A stretch of DNA of 64,000 nt. It comes from Desulfofarcimen acetoxidans DSM 771 (GTDB taxonomy: Bacteria > Bacillota > Desulfotomaculia > Desulfotomaculales > Desulfofarciminaceae). Below are positions 37,224-45,273 of the stretch, piece by piece (positions within the stretch are counted from its first letter, which is position 1; each line of letters starts with the position of its first letter). The position numbers and the translations under genes are program-made. The DNA is taken from contig NC_013216.1 of assembly GCF_000024205.1 (NCBI RefSeq), forward strand, positions 1,178,001 through 1,242,000, written 5' to 3'. Below the pieces are notes generated by a model, which saw only the letters and a list, made by a program, of their open reading frames with translations, ran no database searches and was not told the origin of the DNA.

Positions 37224-37383
37224 TTGTAGGGCGGGGACCGCCCGAAATCATGCCTGCTGGAGGCCGTGTAAGACCTATTGCTCTTTGTAACGGTAGGCCG
37301 TGGCTGATGAATCAGGAAACGCTCGTTGATGTTCCTTTGGAAGCCCCCGCTTCTTAGTGGAACGTAAGCGGGGGTAGTTCACA
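37224..37383 (+). ncRNA. Probable omega-RNA (reRNA) and right end of the IS element
   Basis: The 160 bp between tnpB and the right end is GC-rich and structured, with the terminal hairpin CCCCCGCTT (37344-37352) / AAGCGGGGG (37366-37374) followed by TAGTTCAC. In TnpB systems the guide RNA scaffold covers the tnpB 3' end and this region, and the guide is the flanking DNA, here starting at 37384. Boundaries and expression are inferred. Confidence 0.5.
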
Positions 37384-37420
37384 TATCAGAGAAGTTGTTG
37401 AAGTGAAAGGAGTATCTTTG

Positions 37421-37607
37421 ATGCAAAATTCTTTTTCCGATAGAATAGCAGGTGTACCGAGGTCTTTTATTCGAGAGATTCCCATTTTATGTTGCTGAAA
37501 AAAATGCCAATACCATGCGGTTGAATTTCTCTTGTGCCGATGAGGATACTATTCGAACAGGAATAAAGAGATTAGGAAATATTCTAAAGGACATGATTTA
37601 TATTTGA
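37421..37607 (+). pseudogene. Relic of a PLP-dependent aminotransferase with a large internal deletion
   Basis: An ATG behind GAAAGGAGT opens MQNSFSDRIAGVPRSFIREI, the N-terminus of class I/II aminotransferases of the 2-aminoadipate/MocR-like group, then stops. In the next frame FYVAEKNANTMRLNFSCADE and EDTIRTGIKRLGNIL give the C-terminus of the same family. About 1 kb of the middle, including the PLP lysine, is gone. It begins 38 bp from the IS right end. Confidence 0.8.
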
Positions 37608-37666
37608 GCAGGTAACTTTATAAAAGATAATGCTTCTAATGTAAGCTATCCTTTTAAGCAATCAAA

Positions 37667-39073
37667 TTATTTTTTTCTCAAAGCCTTAATAATTGTCTTC
37701 GCTCCTTCTCTGGCAACACTGAAAAAACCTTTATGACGTGTAAAAATTTCTTTCAGAGCCTCCAATACTCTATCTAATTGCTCATAAGTAACTGTCAGGG
37801 GAGGCTCCATGCGGATTACATTGGGGTTATTCAATGTAAAGGCGGTGATTATACGGTATTTATTGAGCAGTTCCCCTGCAATCAAACTGCCCAGATATTC
37901 CTGAGAGAGTTTATTTAGTCCGGGCAGTGCTTTTCTGGCCAACCCGACTGGCTGGTTAAATTCCAGACCGATCATTAAACCTCTGCCCCGCACTTCTTTT
38001 AGTAAAGGATAATTTTGCTGTAATTGTTTCAAGCCTTTCAGAAAGTACTCGCCTTTTTCTTTTGCCTGCAGTACCAGGTTTTCTCGAAAAGTTACTTCCA
38101 GAGCAGCCAGCCCGGCTGCGGCAGCCCAGGTGTTTCCACCAAAAGTTGATGTATGCAGAGCAGCTTTTTCCATACTGCCATAAGCCTTTTTCCAGATTTC
38201 ATGTGTAGTTATAAAAGCACTGATAGGCATTATACCCCCACCCAGTGATTTGGCCAGACAGAGAATATCCGGTTCAATTTGCTCGTATTCGCAGGCAAAG
38301 AGCTGGCCTGTTCGGCCCAGGCCCGTTTGAATTTCGTCCATAATTAGCAGTGTACCGTGTTTTGAACATAGCTTTCTAACTTGAGACAGATAACCGTCAG
38401 GCGGAACTATAATACCTCCTTCACCCTGAATAGGTTCTACGATAAAAGCAGCTATGCTATTTTCTTTTAATACCTCTTCCAGTGATGCAATATCGCCGAA
38501 CTGTACGGCATAACAATCAGACAACAGTGGCTGAAACGGGATTTGGTATTTAAGACGCCCGGTTACAGAGAGAGCACCGAGAGTTTTGCCGTGAAAAGAG
38601 CCATGACAATAGGCCAGACCTTGTCGCTTGGTGGCCATACGGGCCAGTTTTAAAGCCCCTTCCACGGCTTCTGCGCCACTGTTGCCAAAAAATGAACGCT
38701 GTAATGCACCAGGAGTTACATCGGCCAGATTTTTGGCCAGCGCTCCTGTTAGAATACCAAGAGAAATTTGCAGAAGATTGGGCAGTGAGGAAACACTTTG
38801 TACAGCACTGACTACATCCGGGTGATTATGCCCTAAATTAAGTGCTCCGTATCCACCCAGGAAGTCAAGGTATTCAACATCTTGATCATTCCAAACACTG
38901 CACCCTCTGGCTGAGACGAAGTTATGATCAAAATTAAGCAGGCTTAACATGGTCACAAGGCTGGCATTTAAATATTCTTTATGTAGATGTTTGCCCGGCT
39001 GTCCTTTTGCTAAAGCATCCTTTATTGTTATAAAGCCTTCTGGTAAGCGGCTTTCCGGAGTTGATTCAATCAC
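37667..39073 (-). CDS. Class III aminotransferase (putrescine aminotransferase-like)
   Basis: A 468-residue PLP enzyme of the ornithine/acetylornithine/putrescine transaminase group. Motifs: FGNSGAEAVEGALKLAR, HGSFHGKTLGALS, LIMDEIQTGLGRTG (PLP-binding Asp) and CLAKSLGGGIMPISAF (PLP Lys). N- and C-terminal extensions match putrescine aminotransferases better than ArgD, but the amine substrate is not certain. GTG start at 39073 after GGAGG. Confidence 0.88.
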   Translation of the reverse strand: MIESTPESRLPEGFITIKDALAKGQPGKHLHKEYLNASLVTMLSLLNFDHNFVSARGCSVWNDQDVEYLDFLGGYGALNLGHNHPDVVSAVQSVSSLPNLLQISLGILTGALAKNLADVTPGALQRSFFGNSGAEAVEGALKLARMATKRQGLAYCHGSFHGKTLGALSVTGRLKYQIPFQPLLSDCYAVQFGDIASLEEVLKENSIAAFIVEPIQGEGGIIVPPDGYLSQVRKLCSKHGTLLIMDEIQTGLGRTGQLFACEYEQIEPDILCLAKSLGGGIMPISAFITTHEIWKKAYGSMEKAALHTSTFGGNTWAAAAGLAALEVTFRENLVLQAKEKGEYFLKGLKQLQQNYPLLKEVRGRGLMIGLEFNQPVGLARKALPGLNKLSQEYLGSLIAGELLNKYRIITAFTLNNPNVIRMEPPLTVTYEQLDRVLEALKEIFTRHKGFFSVAREGAKTIIKALRKK

Positions 39074-39129
39074 AAGAAAAAACCTCCAACTCTAAATAGA
39101 AAATATTGTTTTTTGAAAGATTAAATTAA

Positions 39130-39158
39130 TATTTATTATATAATACACCTTTTGTCAA
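39130..39158 (-). promoter_or_regulatory. Promoter of the aminotransferase gene
   Basis: On the minus strand TTGACA, a 17 bp spacer and TAAATA. The -35 is perfect, the -10 modest. Back to back with the ylxM promoter. Confidence 0.5.
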
Positions 39159-39183
39159 GAATATCTTAACATAACTATAAACC

Positions 39184-39212
39184 TTGACAATTAAACTGTC
39201 ATCAGCTAAAAT
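39184..39212 (+). promoter_or_regulatory. Promoter of ylxM-ffh
   Basis: TTGACA at 39184-39189, 17 bp spacer, TAAAAT at 39207-39212: near-consensus sigma-A promoter. Predicted start near 39219 rules out translation starts upstream of that. Confidence 0.88.
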
Positions 39213-39255
39213 GGGGTGTAAAGTATTTTACCTTTATACTCATGAGGTGACTTAT

Positions 39256-39621
39256 TTGTTGGAGAAAGTTGCCTGGGTTACTCTGTTGTACGATTTTTAT
39301 GGTCAATTGCTGACTGAAAAACAGCAAAAATTTTTAGAACTGTATTATGAAGATGACCTGTCACTGGGAGAAATAGCGGACAAATTTACCGTCAGCAGGC
39401 AAGCCGTGCATGACTCCTTAAAAAGAGCTGTGCAGATACTGGTTAAATACGAAGAAGAACTGGGATTGGCGGCTAATTTTACAGAACAAAGAAGTAAGGT
39501 GGCAGAGGCACTGGCATTAGCGGAAGAGTTTTTACTAAGTCCAAATTCGGTAGACGGGTTTAAAAAAATAAAACAGATCAAGGAATTATTATTGGAAATC
39601 ATGGAAACAGTTAAAAAATAA
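39256..39621 (+). CDS. ylxM: YlxM family DNA-binding/SRP accessory protein
   Basis: A 121-residue UPF0122 protein with a sigma-70 region 4-like helix-turn-helix (LSLGEIADKFTVSRQAVHDSLKRA), followed by a helical tail. YlxM is encoded before ffh in most Firmicutes and in streptococci modulates SRP GTPase assembly. TTG 39256 (or 39259) after GAGGTGA gives the usual MLEKV start. 29 bp before ffh. Confidence 0.93.
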   Translation: MLEKVAWVTLLYDFYGQLLTEKQQKFLELYYEDDLSLGEIADKFTVSRQAVHDSLKRAVQILVKYEEELGLAANFTEQRSKVAEALALAEEFLLSPNSVDGFKKIKQIKELLLEIMETVKK

Positions 39622-39650
39622 TAGCAAATATACGTTAAGGGGGTCATACT

Positions 39651-41000
39651 GTGGTTTTTTCTAGTCTTGCAGAAAGGCTGCAGGAAACCTTTAAGAAGCT
39701 TAGAAATAAAGGTAGCCTCAAGGAAGCTGATGTTTCGGAAGCCTTGCGTGAAGTGCGGGTTGCCTTATTGGAAGCTGATGTAAACTTCAAGGTGGTCAAG
39801 GACTTTGTAAACAAAGTCAAGGAAAAGGCTATAGGCCAGGACATATTAAGCAGCCTGACACCGGCCCAGCAGGTAATTAAGATTGTTCACCAGGAGTTAA
39901 TGGACCTGATGGGTGGTGAATACAGTAAGATTAATTTAGCTCCCAAACCACCAACAGTTATTATGATGGTGGGGTTACACGGAGCAGGTAAGACCACAAC
40001 TTCAGCTAAACTGGCCAATTTCTTGCGAAAACAAGGGCGTAGGCCGTTGCTGGTGGCAGGAGATATTCACCGTCCGGCAGCTATTAAGCAGCTTCAGGTA
40101 TTAGGGGAACAGCTTGATATACCTGTTTTTACCATGGGCGATAAGCAAGCTCCCGCTGTGATAGCCAGAGCCGCTATAGAAAATGCTTCAAACAGCGGTC
40201 GCGATCTGGTTATTATTGACACGGCCGGCAGATTGCATATAGACGAAGAACTGATGGATGAGTTGGAAGCTGTTAAATCTGAAGTTAAGCCTAATGAAAT
40301 ACTGCTGGTGGTAGATGCCATGACAGGTCAGGATGCGGTTAATGTTGCAGAAGTTTTTAACAGGCGCATGCAGCTAAACGGTGTAATAATGACCAAACTT
40401 GATGGTGATACCAGGGGCGGGGCGGCACTTTCTGTTAAAGCTGTAACCGGTTGTCCCATCAAATTTGCCGGTATAGGTGAAAAACTGGATGCGTTAGAGA
40501 CTTTTCACCCAGATCGCATGGCGGATCGTATTTTAGGTATGGGTGATGTGCTAACATTGATTGAAAAGGCTCAAGCTAATTTTGACGCTGAGAAAGTGGC
40601 GGAATTAAACAAGAAAATACGTAGTATGGAATTTACTCTGGATGATTTTCTTGAACAACTTCAGCAGGTTAAAAAATTGGGCCCGCTGGAACAGGTATTA
40701 AGCATGTTTCCTGGAATGGGTGGGCTAAAAAAAATCAAAAACCTGGAATTCGATGAAAAAGAACTAGTCTATGTGGAAGCAATAATCAAATCTATGACTC
40801 ATAAGGAAAGAGAAAAACCGGAGATCATTAATGGAAGTTGCAGGCGCAGAATAGCTAAGGGCAGCGGAACCAGTGTCCAAGAGGTAAACAGGTTGTTGAA
40901 ACAGTTTGAACAAACCAAGAAAATGATGAAGCAGTTTTCCGATATAGATAAAACCATAAAAAAAGGCGGCAAAATGCCAAAGATTCCATTTTTTCAATAA
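39651..41000 (+). CDS. ffh: Signal recognition particle protein Ffh
   Basis: A 449-residue SRP54 homologue: N domain, GTPase domain with GLHGAGKTTTSAKLA (G1), DTAGRLHID (G3) and TKLDGDTRGGAALS (G4), then the Met-rich M domain (about 300-445) with CRRRIAKGSGTSVQEVNRLL that binds SRP RNA. GTG start at 39651 after AAGGGGGT. Partner of FtsY. Confidence 0.98.
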   Translation: MVFSSLAERLQETFKKLRNKGSLKEADVSEALREVRVALLEADVNFKVVKDFVNKVKEKAIGQDILSSLTPAQQVIKIVHQELMDLMGGEYSKINLAPKPPTVIMMVGLHGAGKTTTSAKLANFLRKQGRRPLLVAGDIHRPAAIKQLQVLGEQLDIPVFTMGDKQAPAVIARAAIENASNSGRDLVIIDTAGRLHIDEELMDELEAVKSEVKPNEILLVVDAMTGQDAVNVAEVFNRRMQLNGVIMTKLDGDTRGGAALSVKAVTGCPIKFAGIGEKLDALETFHPDRMADRILGMGDVLTLIEKAQANFDAEKVAELNKKIRSMEFTLDDFLEQLQQVKKLGPLEQVLSMFPGMGGLKKIKNLEFDEKELVYVEAIIKSMTHKEREKPEIINGSCRRRIAKGSGTSVQEVNRLLKQFEQTKKMMKQFSDIDKTIKKGGKMPKIPFFQ

Positions 41001-41053
41001 GTTATTGATAAAATTCATATGTGCTATTGTAGTCTAATAAGGAGGTGAATACA

Positions 41054-41320
41054 GTGGCAGTGAAAATCAGGTTAAAAAGAATGGGGGCCAAGAAAGATCC
41101 CTTTTATCGCATAGTTGTGGCCGATTCCCGGTCTCCCAGGGACGGTCGTTTTATAGAAGAGATTGGCTATTATGATCCCCTGAAACAGCCTGCAACAATC
41201 AAAATTGATGAAGAAAAGGCGATCAGTTGGCTGCAAAAAGGTGCTCAGCTTACCGATACCACAAAGTCGTTATTTTCTAAAGTCGGCATTATGAAGAGAA
41301 TCGCTGAGTCTGGTAAGTAG
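41054..41320 (+). CDS. rpsP: 30S ribosomal protein S16
   Basis: An 88-residue S16 with the normal [20 protein letters not shown] start and [12 protein letters not shown] block. GTG 41054 is set by GGAGGTG 7 bp upstream. Follows ffh in the conserved ffh-rpsP-khpA-rimM-trmD-rplS order. Confidence 0.97.
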   Translation: MAVKIRLKRMGAKKDPFYRIVVADSRSPRDGRFIEEIGYYDPLKQPATIKIDEEKAISWLQKGAQLTDTTKSLFSKVGIMKRIAESGK

Positions 41321-41338
41321 CTATGAGGGGGTACCGTA

Positions 41339-41566
41339 ATGAAGGAATTGGTTGAGGTCTTAGCCAAAGCCCTCGTGGATCAGCCTGATAAGGTTGCTGT
41401 AAATATGGTGGAAAGCGACAAATCGGTATTGATTGAATTAAGGGTAACTCCGGAAGATATGGGAAAAGTTATAGGTAAACAGGGGCGAATTGCTAAGGCA
41501 ATTCGTACTGTGGTAAAAGCAGCCGCCACTAAGCAGCGCAAAAAGGTAACAGTAGAAATCCTTTAG
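41339..41566 (+). CDS. khpA: KH-domain RNA-binding protein KhpA (YlqC)
   Basis: A 75-residue single KH domain protein; the RNA-binding loop is GKVIGKQGRIAKAIR. KhpA partners with KhpB/Jag in RNA binding and cell elongation control in other Firmicutes. ATG after GAGGGGG. The stop TAG is the first triplet of the 17 bp hairpin that opens repeat copy B. Confidence 0.95.
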   Translation: MKELVEVLAKALVDQPDKVAVNMVESDKSVLIELRVTPEDMGKVIGKQGRIAKAIRTVVKAAATKQRKKVTVEIL

Positions 41567-41711
41567 CAAGAAAGTCGCTTAAAAGCGACTTTCTTGCTAA
41601 AGGCACTCGTGCTTGGTGGAAATTATACAGTACTAATCCTGCTTATGCTATATAAATTTGTGTTACATTAAACCATAACTTATCTACAGAACCATCATAA
41701 GCATAATTTCC
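41564..41711 (+). repeat. Intergenic repeat, copy B (longest)
   Basis: It opens with a perfect 17 bp hairpin (TAGCAAGAAAGTCGCTT, loop AA, and its complement, 41564-41599) containing the khpA stop codon. Then AGGCACTCGTGCTTGG and the long-range stem GGAAATTAT (41618-41626) / GCATAATTTCC (41701-41711). Compared with copies A and C it has about 35 bp extra between the stem arms. A terminator-like hairpin follows 7 bp later. Confidence 0.8.
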
Positions 41712-41718
41712 AGTAAAA

Positions 41719-41738
41719 AAGGGGGCATTTGCCCCCTT
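41719..41738. terminator. GC hairpin between khpA and rimM
   Basis: AAGGGGGC ATTT GCCCCCTT, 8 bp perfect stem. The run of A on the left would make it a good terminator for minus-strand transcripts; toward rimM only TTGT follows, so plus-strand termination may be partial. Confidence 0.6.
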
Positions 41739-41774
41739 GTAGTATCTAATCCTTATGCAAAGAAAGGATATTTT

Positions 41775-42296
41775 ATGGATAAGGAAAGCTCAAAGAATTA
41801 TATTACAATTGGTGAAATAGTAAATACACAGGGAAATCGCGGCTATGTACGGGTACTGCCCCTGACAGATTTTCCTGAGCGTTTTAAGGGGATGAAACAG
41901 GTATCAGTTTATACAAAGGGTGCTTACCGGTTAATGCACCCTGAGGATGTCTATAATCATAAGAAGTTTGTGGTGATAAAGTTTAAGGAAATACCTGATA
42001 TGACTGCAGCCGAAAGCTTAAAGGGAGGTTTGCTGCAGGTAGAACCAAAGGATATTGTCCCACTGCCCAGGGGCTCTTATTATGTTTTTAATTTAATGGG
42101 TATGAATGTCTATAACAGTGAAGGGCGGCATTATGGCCGGATAAAGGACATACTGACAACCGGCGCCAATGATGTGTACATAGTTTGGTATGAAGCTGAG
42201 AAAAGGGATTTGCTGATACCTGCCTTAAAGCAGGTAGTAAAATTAATCGATGTGGAAAACAAGAAGATGGTGGTTGATCTACCAGAGGGTTTATAG
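41775..42296 (+). CDS. rimM: 16S rRNA processing protein RimM
   Basis: A 173-residue RimM that binds S19 and assists 30S maturation. N-terminal ITIGEIVNTQGNRGYVRV (usual GxIVxTHGxxGxxKV; the His is Asn here) and the PRC-barrel with YYVFNLMGMNVY and LIPALKQVVKLID. ATG after AAAGGA. 18 bp before trmD. Confidence 0.95.
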   Translation: MDKESSKNYITIGEIVNTQGNRGYVRVLPLTDFPERFKGMKQVSVYTKGAYRLMHPEDVYNHKKFVVIKFKEIPDMTAAESLKGGLLQVEPKDIVPLPRGSYYVFNLMGMNVYNSEGRHYGRIKDILTTGANDVYIVWYEAEKRDLLIPALKQVVKLIDVENKKMVVDLPEGL

Positions 42297-42314
42297 CAAG
42301 CATGGAGCGAAATT

Positions 42315-43067
42315 ATGAATATTGATATATTGACTCTTTTTCCGGAGATGTTTGCGAGCCCTTTTGATAGCAGTATCATTAAAAGGGCCCGGGACAAAAA
42401 TATTGTTCAGATAAATACATATAATATACGTGGTTTTTCTCGCAACAAGCACCATACTGTAGACGACACACCTTTTGGCGGCGGGGTTGGAATGGTTATG
42501 CATGCCGAACCTGTTTTTGAAGCAGTGGAAAAACTGAAAAACAGTAATGAAAGCAAATCCAGAATAATTCTTATGTGCCCACAGGGTATGACTTTTACAC
42601 AGGGTTATGCTAAAGAATTGGCCCAAGAAGAAAGGTTGATCTTTATTTGCGGGCATTATGAAGGAATTGACGATAGAGTAAGGGAGCATCTGGTTACAGA
42701 TGAGATTTCTGTAGGTGATTTTGTTCTTACAGGTGGAGAGATACCGGTTATGGTTTTGGTGGATGCAGTAGTCCGATTGATTCCCGGAGTTTTGGGTGAC
42801 AAGGCTTCGGCAGAGGAAGATTCATTTTATAACGGCTTGTTGGAGTATCCTCACTACACCCGTCCCAGGAATTATAAGGGCTGTGAAGTACCTGAAATCC
42901 TTTTGAGCGGTCATCACGAAAACATTCGCAAATGGCGTTTGCGCCAGTCTCTGCTGCGTACTTTGGCCGGAAGACCTGATTTATTCAAAGAAAAATTATT
43001 AACCGCGGAAGAAAAAAAGCTCTTAAAAGAAATACATGCTGATCTTGCAGAAATATTGAATACTTAA
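42315..43067 (+). CDS. trmD: tRNA (guanine37-N1)-methyltransferase
   Basis: A 250-residue SPOUT methyltransferase that makes m1G37 in tRNAs and protects against frameshifting. N-terminal IDILTLFPEMFASPFDSSI, the catalytic-site HTVDDTPFGGG, and the knot segment LTGGEIPVMVLVDAVVRLIPG are present. ATG 18 bp after rimM. Confidence 0.97.
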   Translation: MNIDILTLFPEMFASPFDSSIIKRARDKNIVQINTYNIRGFSRNKHHTVDDTPFGGGVGMVMHAEPVFEAVEKLKNSNESKSRIILMCPQGMTFTQGYAKELAQEERLIFICGHYEGIDDRVREHLVTDEISVGDFVLTGGEIPVMVLVDAVVRLIPGVLGDKASAEEDSFYNGLLEYPHYTRPRNYKGCEVPEILLSGHHENIRKWRLRQSLLRTLAGRPDLFKEKLLTAEEKKLLKEIHADLAEILNT

Positions 43068-43082
43068 AGCTGTGGTAAAATC

Positions 43083-43111
43083 TTGCCCGTCACTTAAATA
43101 TATGGTATAAT
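43083..43111 (+). promoter_or_regulatory. Promoter of rplS
   Basis: TTGCCC, 17 bp spacer, TATAAT. Predicted start near 43118, leaving a leader of about 75 nt before rplS. Confidence 0.75.
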
Positions 43112-43117
43112 TAATTT

Positions 43118-43192
43118 TGTTGTACGTTTCTTGATTACGGACGGTCCGCTGTTTAAAATAGATACGAACGTCCAGGCGGAAGGGGGGAACAG
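43118..43192 (+). ncRNA. L19 leader (pseudoknot)
   Basis: GGACG (43139-43143) pairs with CGTCC (43169-43173), and TCCGC (43045+100, i.e. 43145-43149) with GCGGA (43176-43180). The pairings interleave, making an H-type pseudoknot just before the rplS ribosome binding site AAGGGGGG. Ribosomal protein L19 leaders of Firmicutes are a known autoregulatory RNA class; I assign it by position and fold, not by covariance. Confidence 0.6.
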
Positions 43193-43193
43193 A

Positions 43194-43541
43194 GTGAATA
43201 TTATAGAATCAATGGAAAAAGAACAGATGAAAAGTGAAATCCCTGCTTTTAGACCGGGTGACACGGTGAAAGTTCACGTCAAGGTTGTTGAGGGAACACG
43301 TGAAAGAATTCAGGTTTTCGAGGGAGTCGTAATCAGGCGCCGTGGAGGTGGACTGAGCGAAACCTTTACGGTACGTAGGGTTTCTTACGGTATAGGTGTA
43401 GAAAGAACTTTCCCTCTTCATACGCCGAAAATTGATCGTATTGAAGTGATTAAATACGGGCGCGTGAGAAGAGCCAGGCTTTATTACTTGCGCGAATTGC
43501 GTGGTAAGGCGGCCAGGATTAAAGAACGTGCCAGAAGATAA
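43194..43541 (+). CDS. rplS: 50S ribosomal protein L19
   Basis: A 115-residue L19 of normal length with [32 protein letters not shown] and the basic C-terminus [19 protein letters not shown] 43194 is set by AAGGGGGGAA. It has its own promoter and leader after trmD. Confidence 0.97.
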   Translation: MNIIESMEKEQMKSEIPAFRPGDTVKVHVKVVEGTRERIQVFEGVVIRRRGGGLSETFTVRRVSYGIGVERTFPLHTPKIDRIEVIKYGRVRRARLYYLRELRGKAARIKERARR

Positions 43542-43551
43542 TAGCTATTAT

Positions 43552-43579
43552 GGGACTTGTCATTTGACAGTCCCTTTTT
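43552..43579 (+). terminator. Terminator after rplS
   Basis: GGGAC-T-TGTC ATTT GACA-GTCCC, a 9 bp stem with a single bulged T, then TTTTT. Confidence 0.85.
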
Positions 43580-43606
43580 GCCTTATTGAAGTAATTTGCG
43601 TATAAT
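43578..43606 (+). promoter_or_regulatory. Promoter of lepB
   Basis: TTGCCT, 17 bp spacer, TATAAT. The -35 overlaps the end of the rplS terminator T tract. Confidence 0.7.
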
Positions 43607-43649
43607 TGTGGAATAACAATAGAAGGAATGAAATTGAGGGGGCTTTCCG

Positions 43650-44210
43650 GTGGACGGAAATAAGGAAGTATTAAATAGTGATCCGACTATAAAGGCTGGT
43701 AAGAAATCAGCATTTAGAGAAATTATAGAATCAATTGCGATCGCAGTTTTACTCGCTGCGATAATCCGAATTTTTATCTTAGAGCCTTTTTATATTCCTT
43801 CGGGTTCAATGATTCCAACACTAATGATCAATGACCGCATTATTGTCAGTAAATTTAATTATTATTTTACCGAGCCCAAGCGCGGTGATGTAGTAGTATT
43901 CAAATATCCATTGGATCAAGAAGAGCGTTTTGTTAAGAGGTTGATTGGTTTCAGCGGTGAGACAATTGAGATTAAAAACAGCAAGCTTTATATTAACGGT
44001 AAGGAAACTCAGGAAAACTATTTGCCGCCTGATCTTCATATGATTGGTGATTTTGGTCCTTACCAGGTTCCTGCCGATTCTTATTTTATGATGGGTGACA
44101 ACCGTAATAATAGTAAGGATAGCAGGGAATGGGGCAAGATGCCTAAAGACTTGATGATAGGTAAGGCGATATTCGTTTATTGGCCTTTGAATCACCTGAA
44201 AAAACTGTGA
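43650..44210 (+). CDS. lepB: Type I signal peptidase
   Basis: A 186-residue Gram-positive type signal peptidase: one membrane segment (about 27-46), then box B with the catalytic Ser53 (PSGSM), box D with the catalytic Lys96 (RFVKRLIG), and box E GDNRNNSKDSR. Cleaves signal peptides on the outer face of the membrane. GTG start after GAGGGGG. Located after rplS as in other clostridia. Confidence 0.96.
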   Translation: MDGNKEVLNSDPTIKAGKKSAFREIIESIAIAVLLAAIIRIFILEPFYIPSGSMIPTLMINDRIIVSKFNYYFTEPKRGDVVVFKYPLDQEERFVKRLIGFSGETIEIKNSKLYINGKETQENYLPPDLHMIGDFGPYQVPADSYFMMGDNRNNSKDSREWGKMPKDLMIGKAIFVYWPLNHLKKL

Positions 44211-44292
44211 TTGCCAATACATTTCGTTTAGATATTATTACTTTCAACTTGTCGTATCGGGTCAGATTATAAATACAGTGGTGAATATATTA

Positions 44293-45144
44293 ATGGATAT
44301 TCAATGGTATCCCGGTCATATGGCCAAGACAAAAAGATTGCTGTTGGAGAATTTGAAGCTGGTTGATGTAGTGGTGGAGTTGTTAGATGCACGTATTCCC
44401 TGCAGCAGCAGGAACCCCGTAATAAACGATTTGTTAAGCAAGAAGCCAAGACTTATAGTTTTAAATAAGTCAGATTTAGCAGATCCCAATTATACTGCTT
44501 TATGGAAAAGGGAACTGGCTGAACCAGGCGCAATGGTAGTTGATGTCAATTCAGTCAAAGGAAGCGGTATAAAAGCTATAACTCCGGCTCTAAACAAGCT
44601 AGCGGAAGAAGTTATGAATAAGCTGAAAAATAAGGGTAGGAGAACCAGAGCGGTGCGTTGCATGGTAGTTGGTATACCCAATGTTGGCAAATCGTTTTTT
44701 ATCAATACTTTGGTCAAACGAAAAATTACTAAAACAGGTGATAAGCCGGGAGTTACCAGAGGCCAGCAATGGATTAAAGTCGCTAAAGATTTGGAATTGC
44801 TCGATACGCCCGGTATTCTCTGGCCCAAGTTTGATGACCAGGAAGTTGCTTATAAACTTGCTGTGACAGGTGCCATTAAATCAGAAGTACTGGATATAAA
44901 AGAACTATCTTTTAGACTGGCTTTATGGCTGAGAGATAATCATCCTCATGTGCTGTTGGAAAGGTATAAACTATCTAATTTACCCAATAAAGCCGAGGAG
45001 TTATTATCAGCTATCGGTAGGAGCAGAGGGTTCCTTGTATCCGGCGGAATAGTGGATAACCATAAGGCAGCAGTATTGCTATTGAAAGAGTTTCGAGATG
45101 GTTTGCTTGGAAGATTTACACTTGATCTGCCTAATAGTGAATAA
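44293..45144 (+). CDS. rbgA: Ribosome biogenesis GTPase RbgA (YlqF)
   Basis: A 283-residue circularly permuted GTPase needed for late 50S assembly. The motif order is G4 (LNKSDLAD), then G1 (GIPNVGKSFFIN) and G3 (DTPGIL), with the N-terminal IQWYPGHMAKTKR and a C-terminal ANTAR-like helical domain. ATG 44293 matches the family start; GTG at 44278/44281 would add five or four residues and the upstream GGTG is a weak site. Confidence 0.96.
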   Translation: MDIQWYPGHMAKTKRLLLENLKLVDVVVELLDARIPCSSRNPVINDLLSKKPRLIVLNKSDLADPNYTALWKRELAEPGAMVVDVNSVKGSGIKAITPALNKLAEEVMNKLKNKGRRTRAVRCMVVGIPNVGKSFFINTLVKRKITKTGDKPGVTRGQQWIKVAKDLELLDTPGILWPKFDDQEVAYKLAVTGAIKSEVLDIKELSFRLALWLRDNHPHVLLERYKLSNLPNKAEELLSAIGRSRGFLVSGGIVDNHKAAVLLLKEFRDGLLGRFTLDLPNSE

Positions 45145-45273
45145 TTAAGAGCTTATTGCATGCATAGTTAATAAAAAAGATCAAATTTTATTTATATTAA
45201 TGCAGGGATTTGGTGTTTGACCGCGAAAAAAACTATATGCACATCTTTGTTTTGATTAGAGGTAAAAGCCGTT

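Larger units (their letters stand above)
35573..37383 (+). mobile_element. Degenerate IS200/IS605-family element
   Basis: About 1.8 kb with the family layout: a left-end hairpin, tnpA, tnpB overlapping by 4 bp in the same direction, and a right end with a GCGGGGGTAGTTCAC terminus. There are no terminal inverted repeats or target duplication, as expected. tnpA has lost one HUH histidine and tnpB is frameshifted, so it is probably immobile unless helped in trans. The left boundary is uncertain. Confidence 0.85.

Noticed and set aside
44249-44273. Promoter TTGTCG...TATAAA before rbgA
   Set aside because: Spacer of 13 bp is too short for sigma-A.
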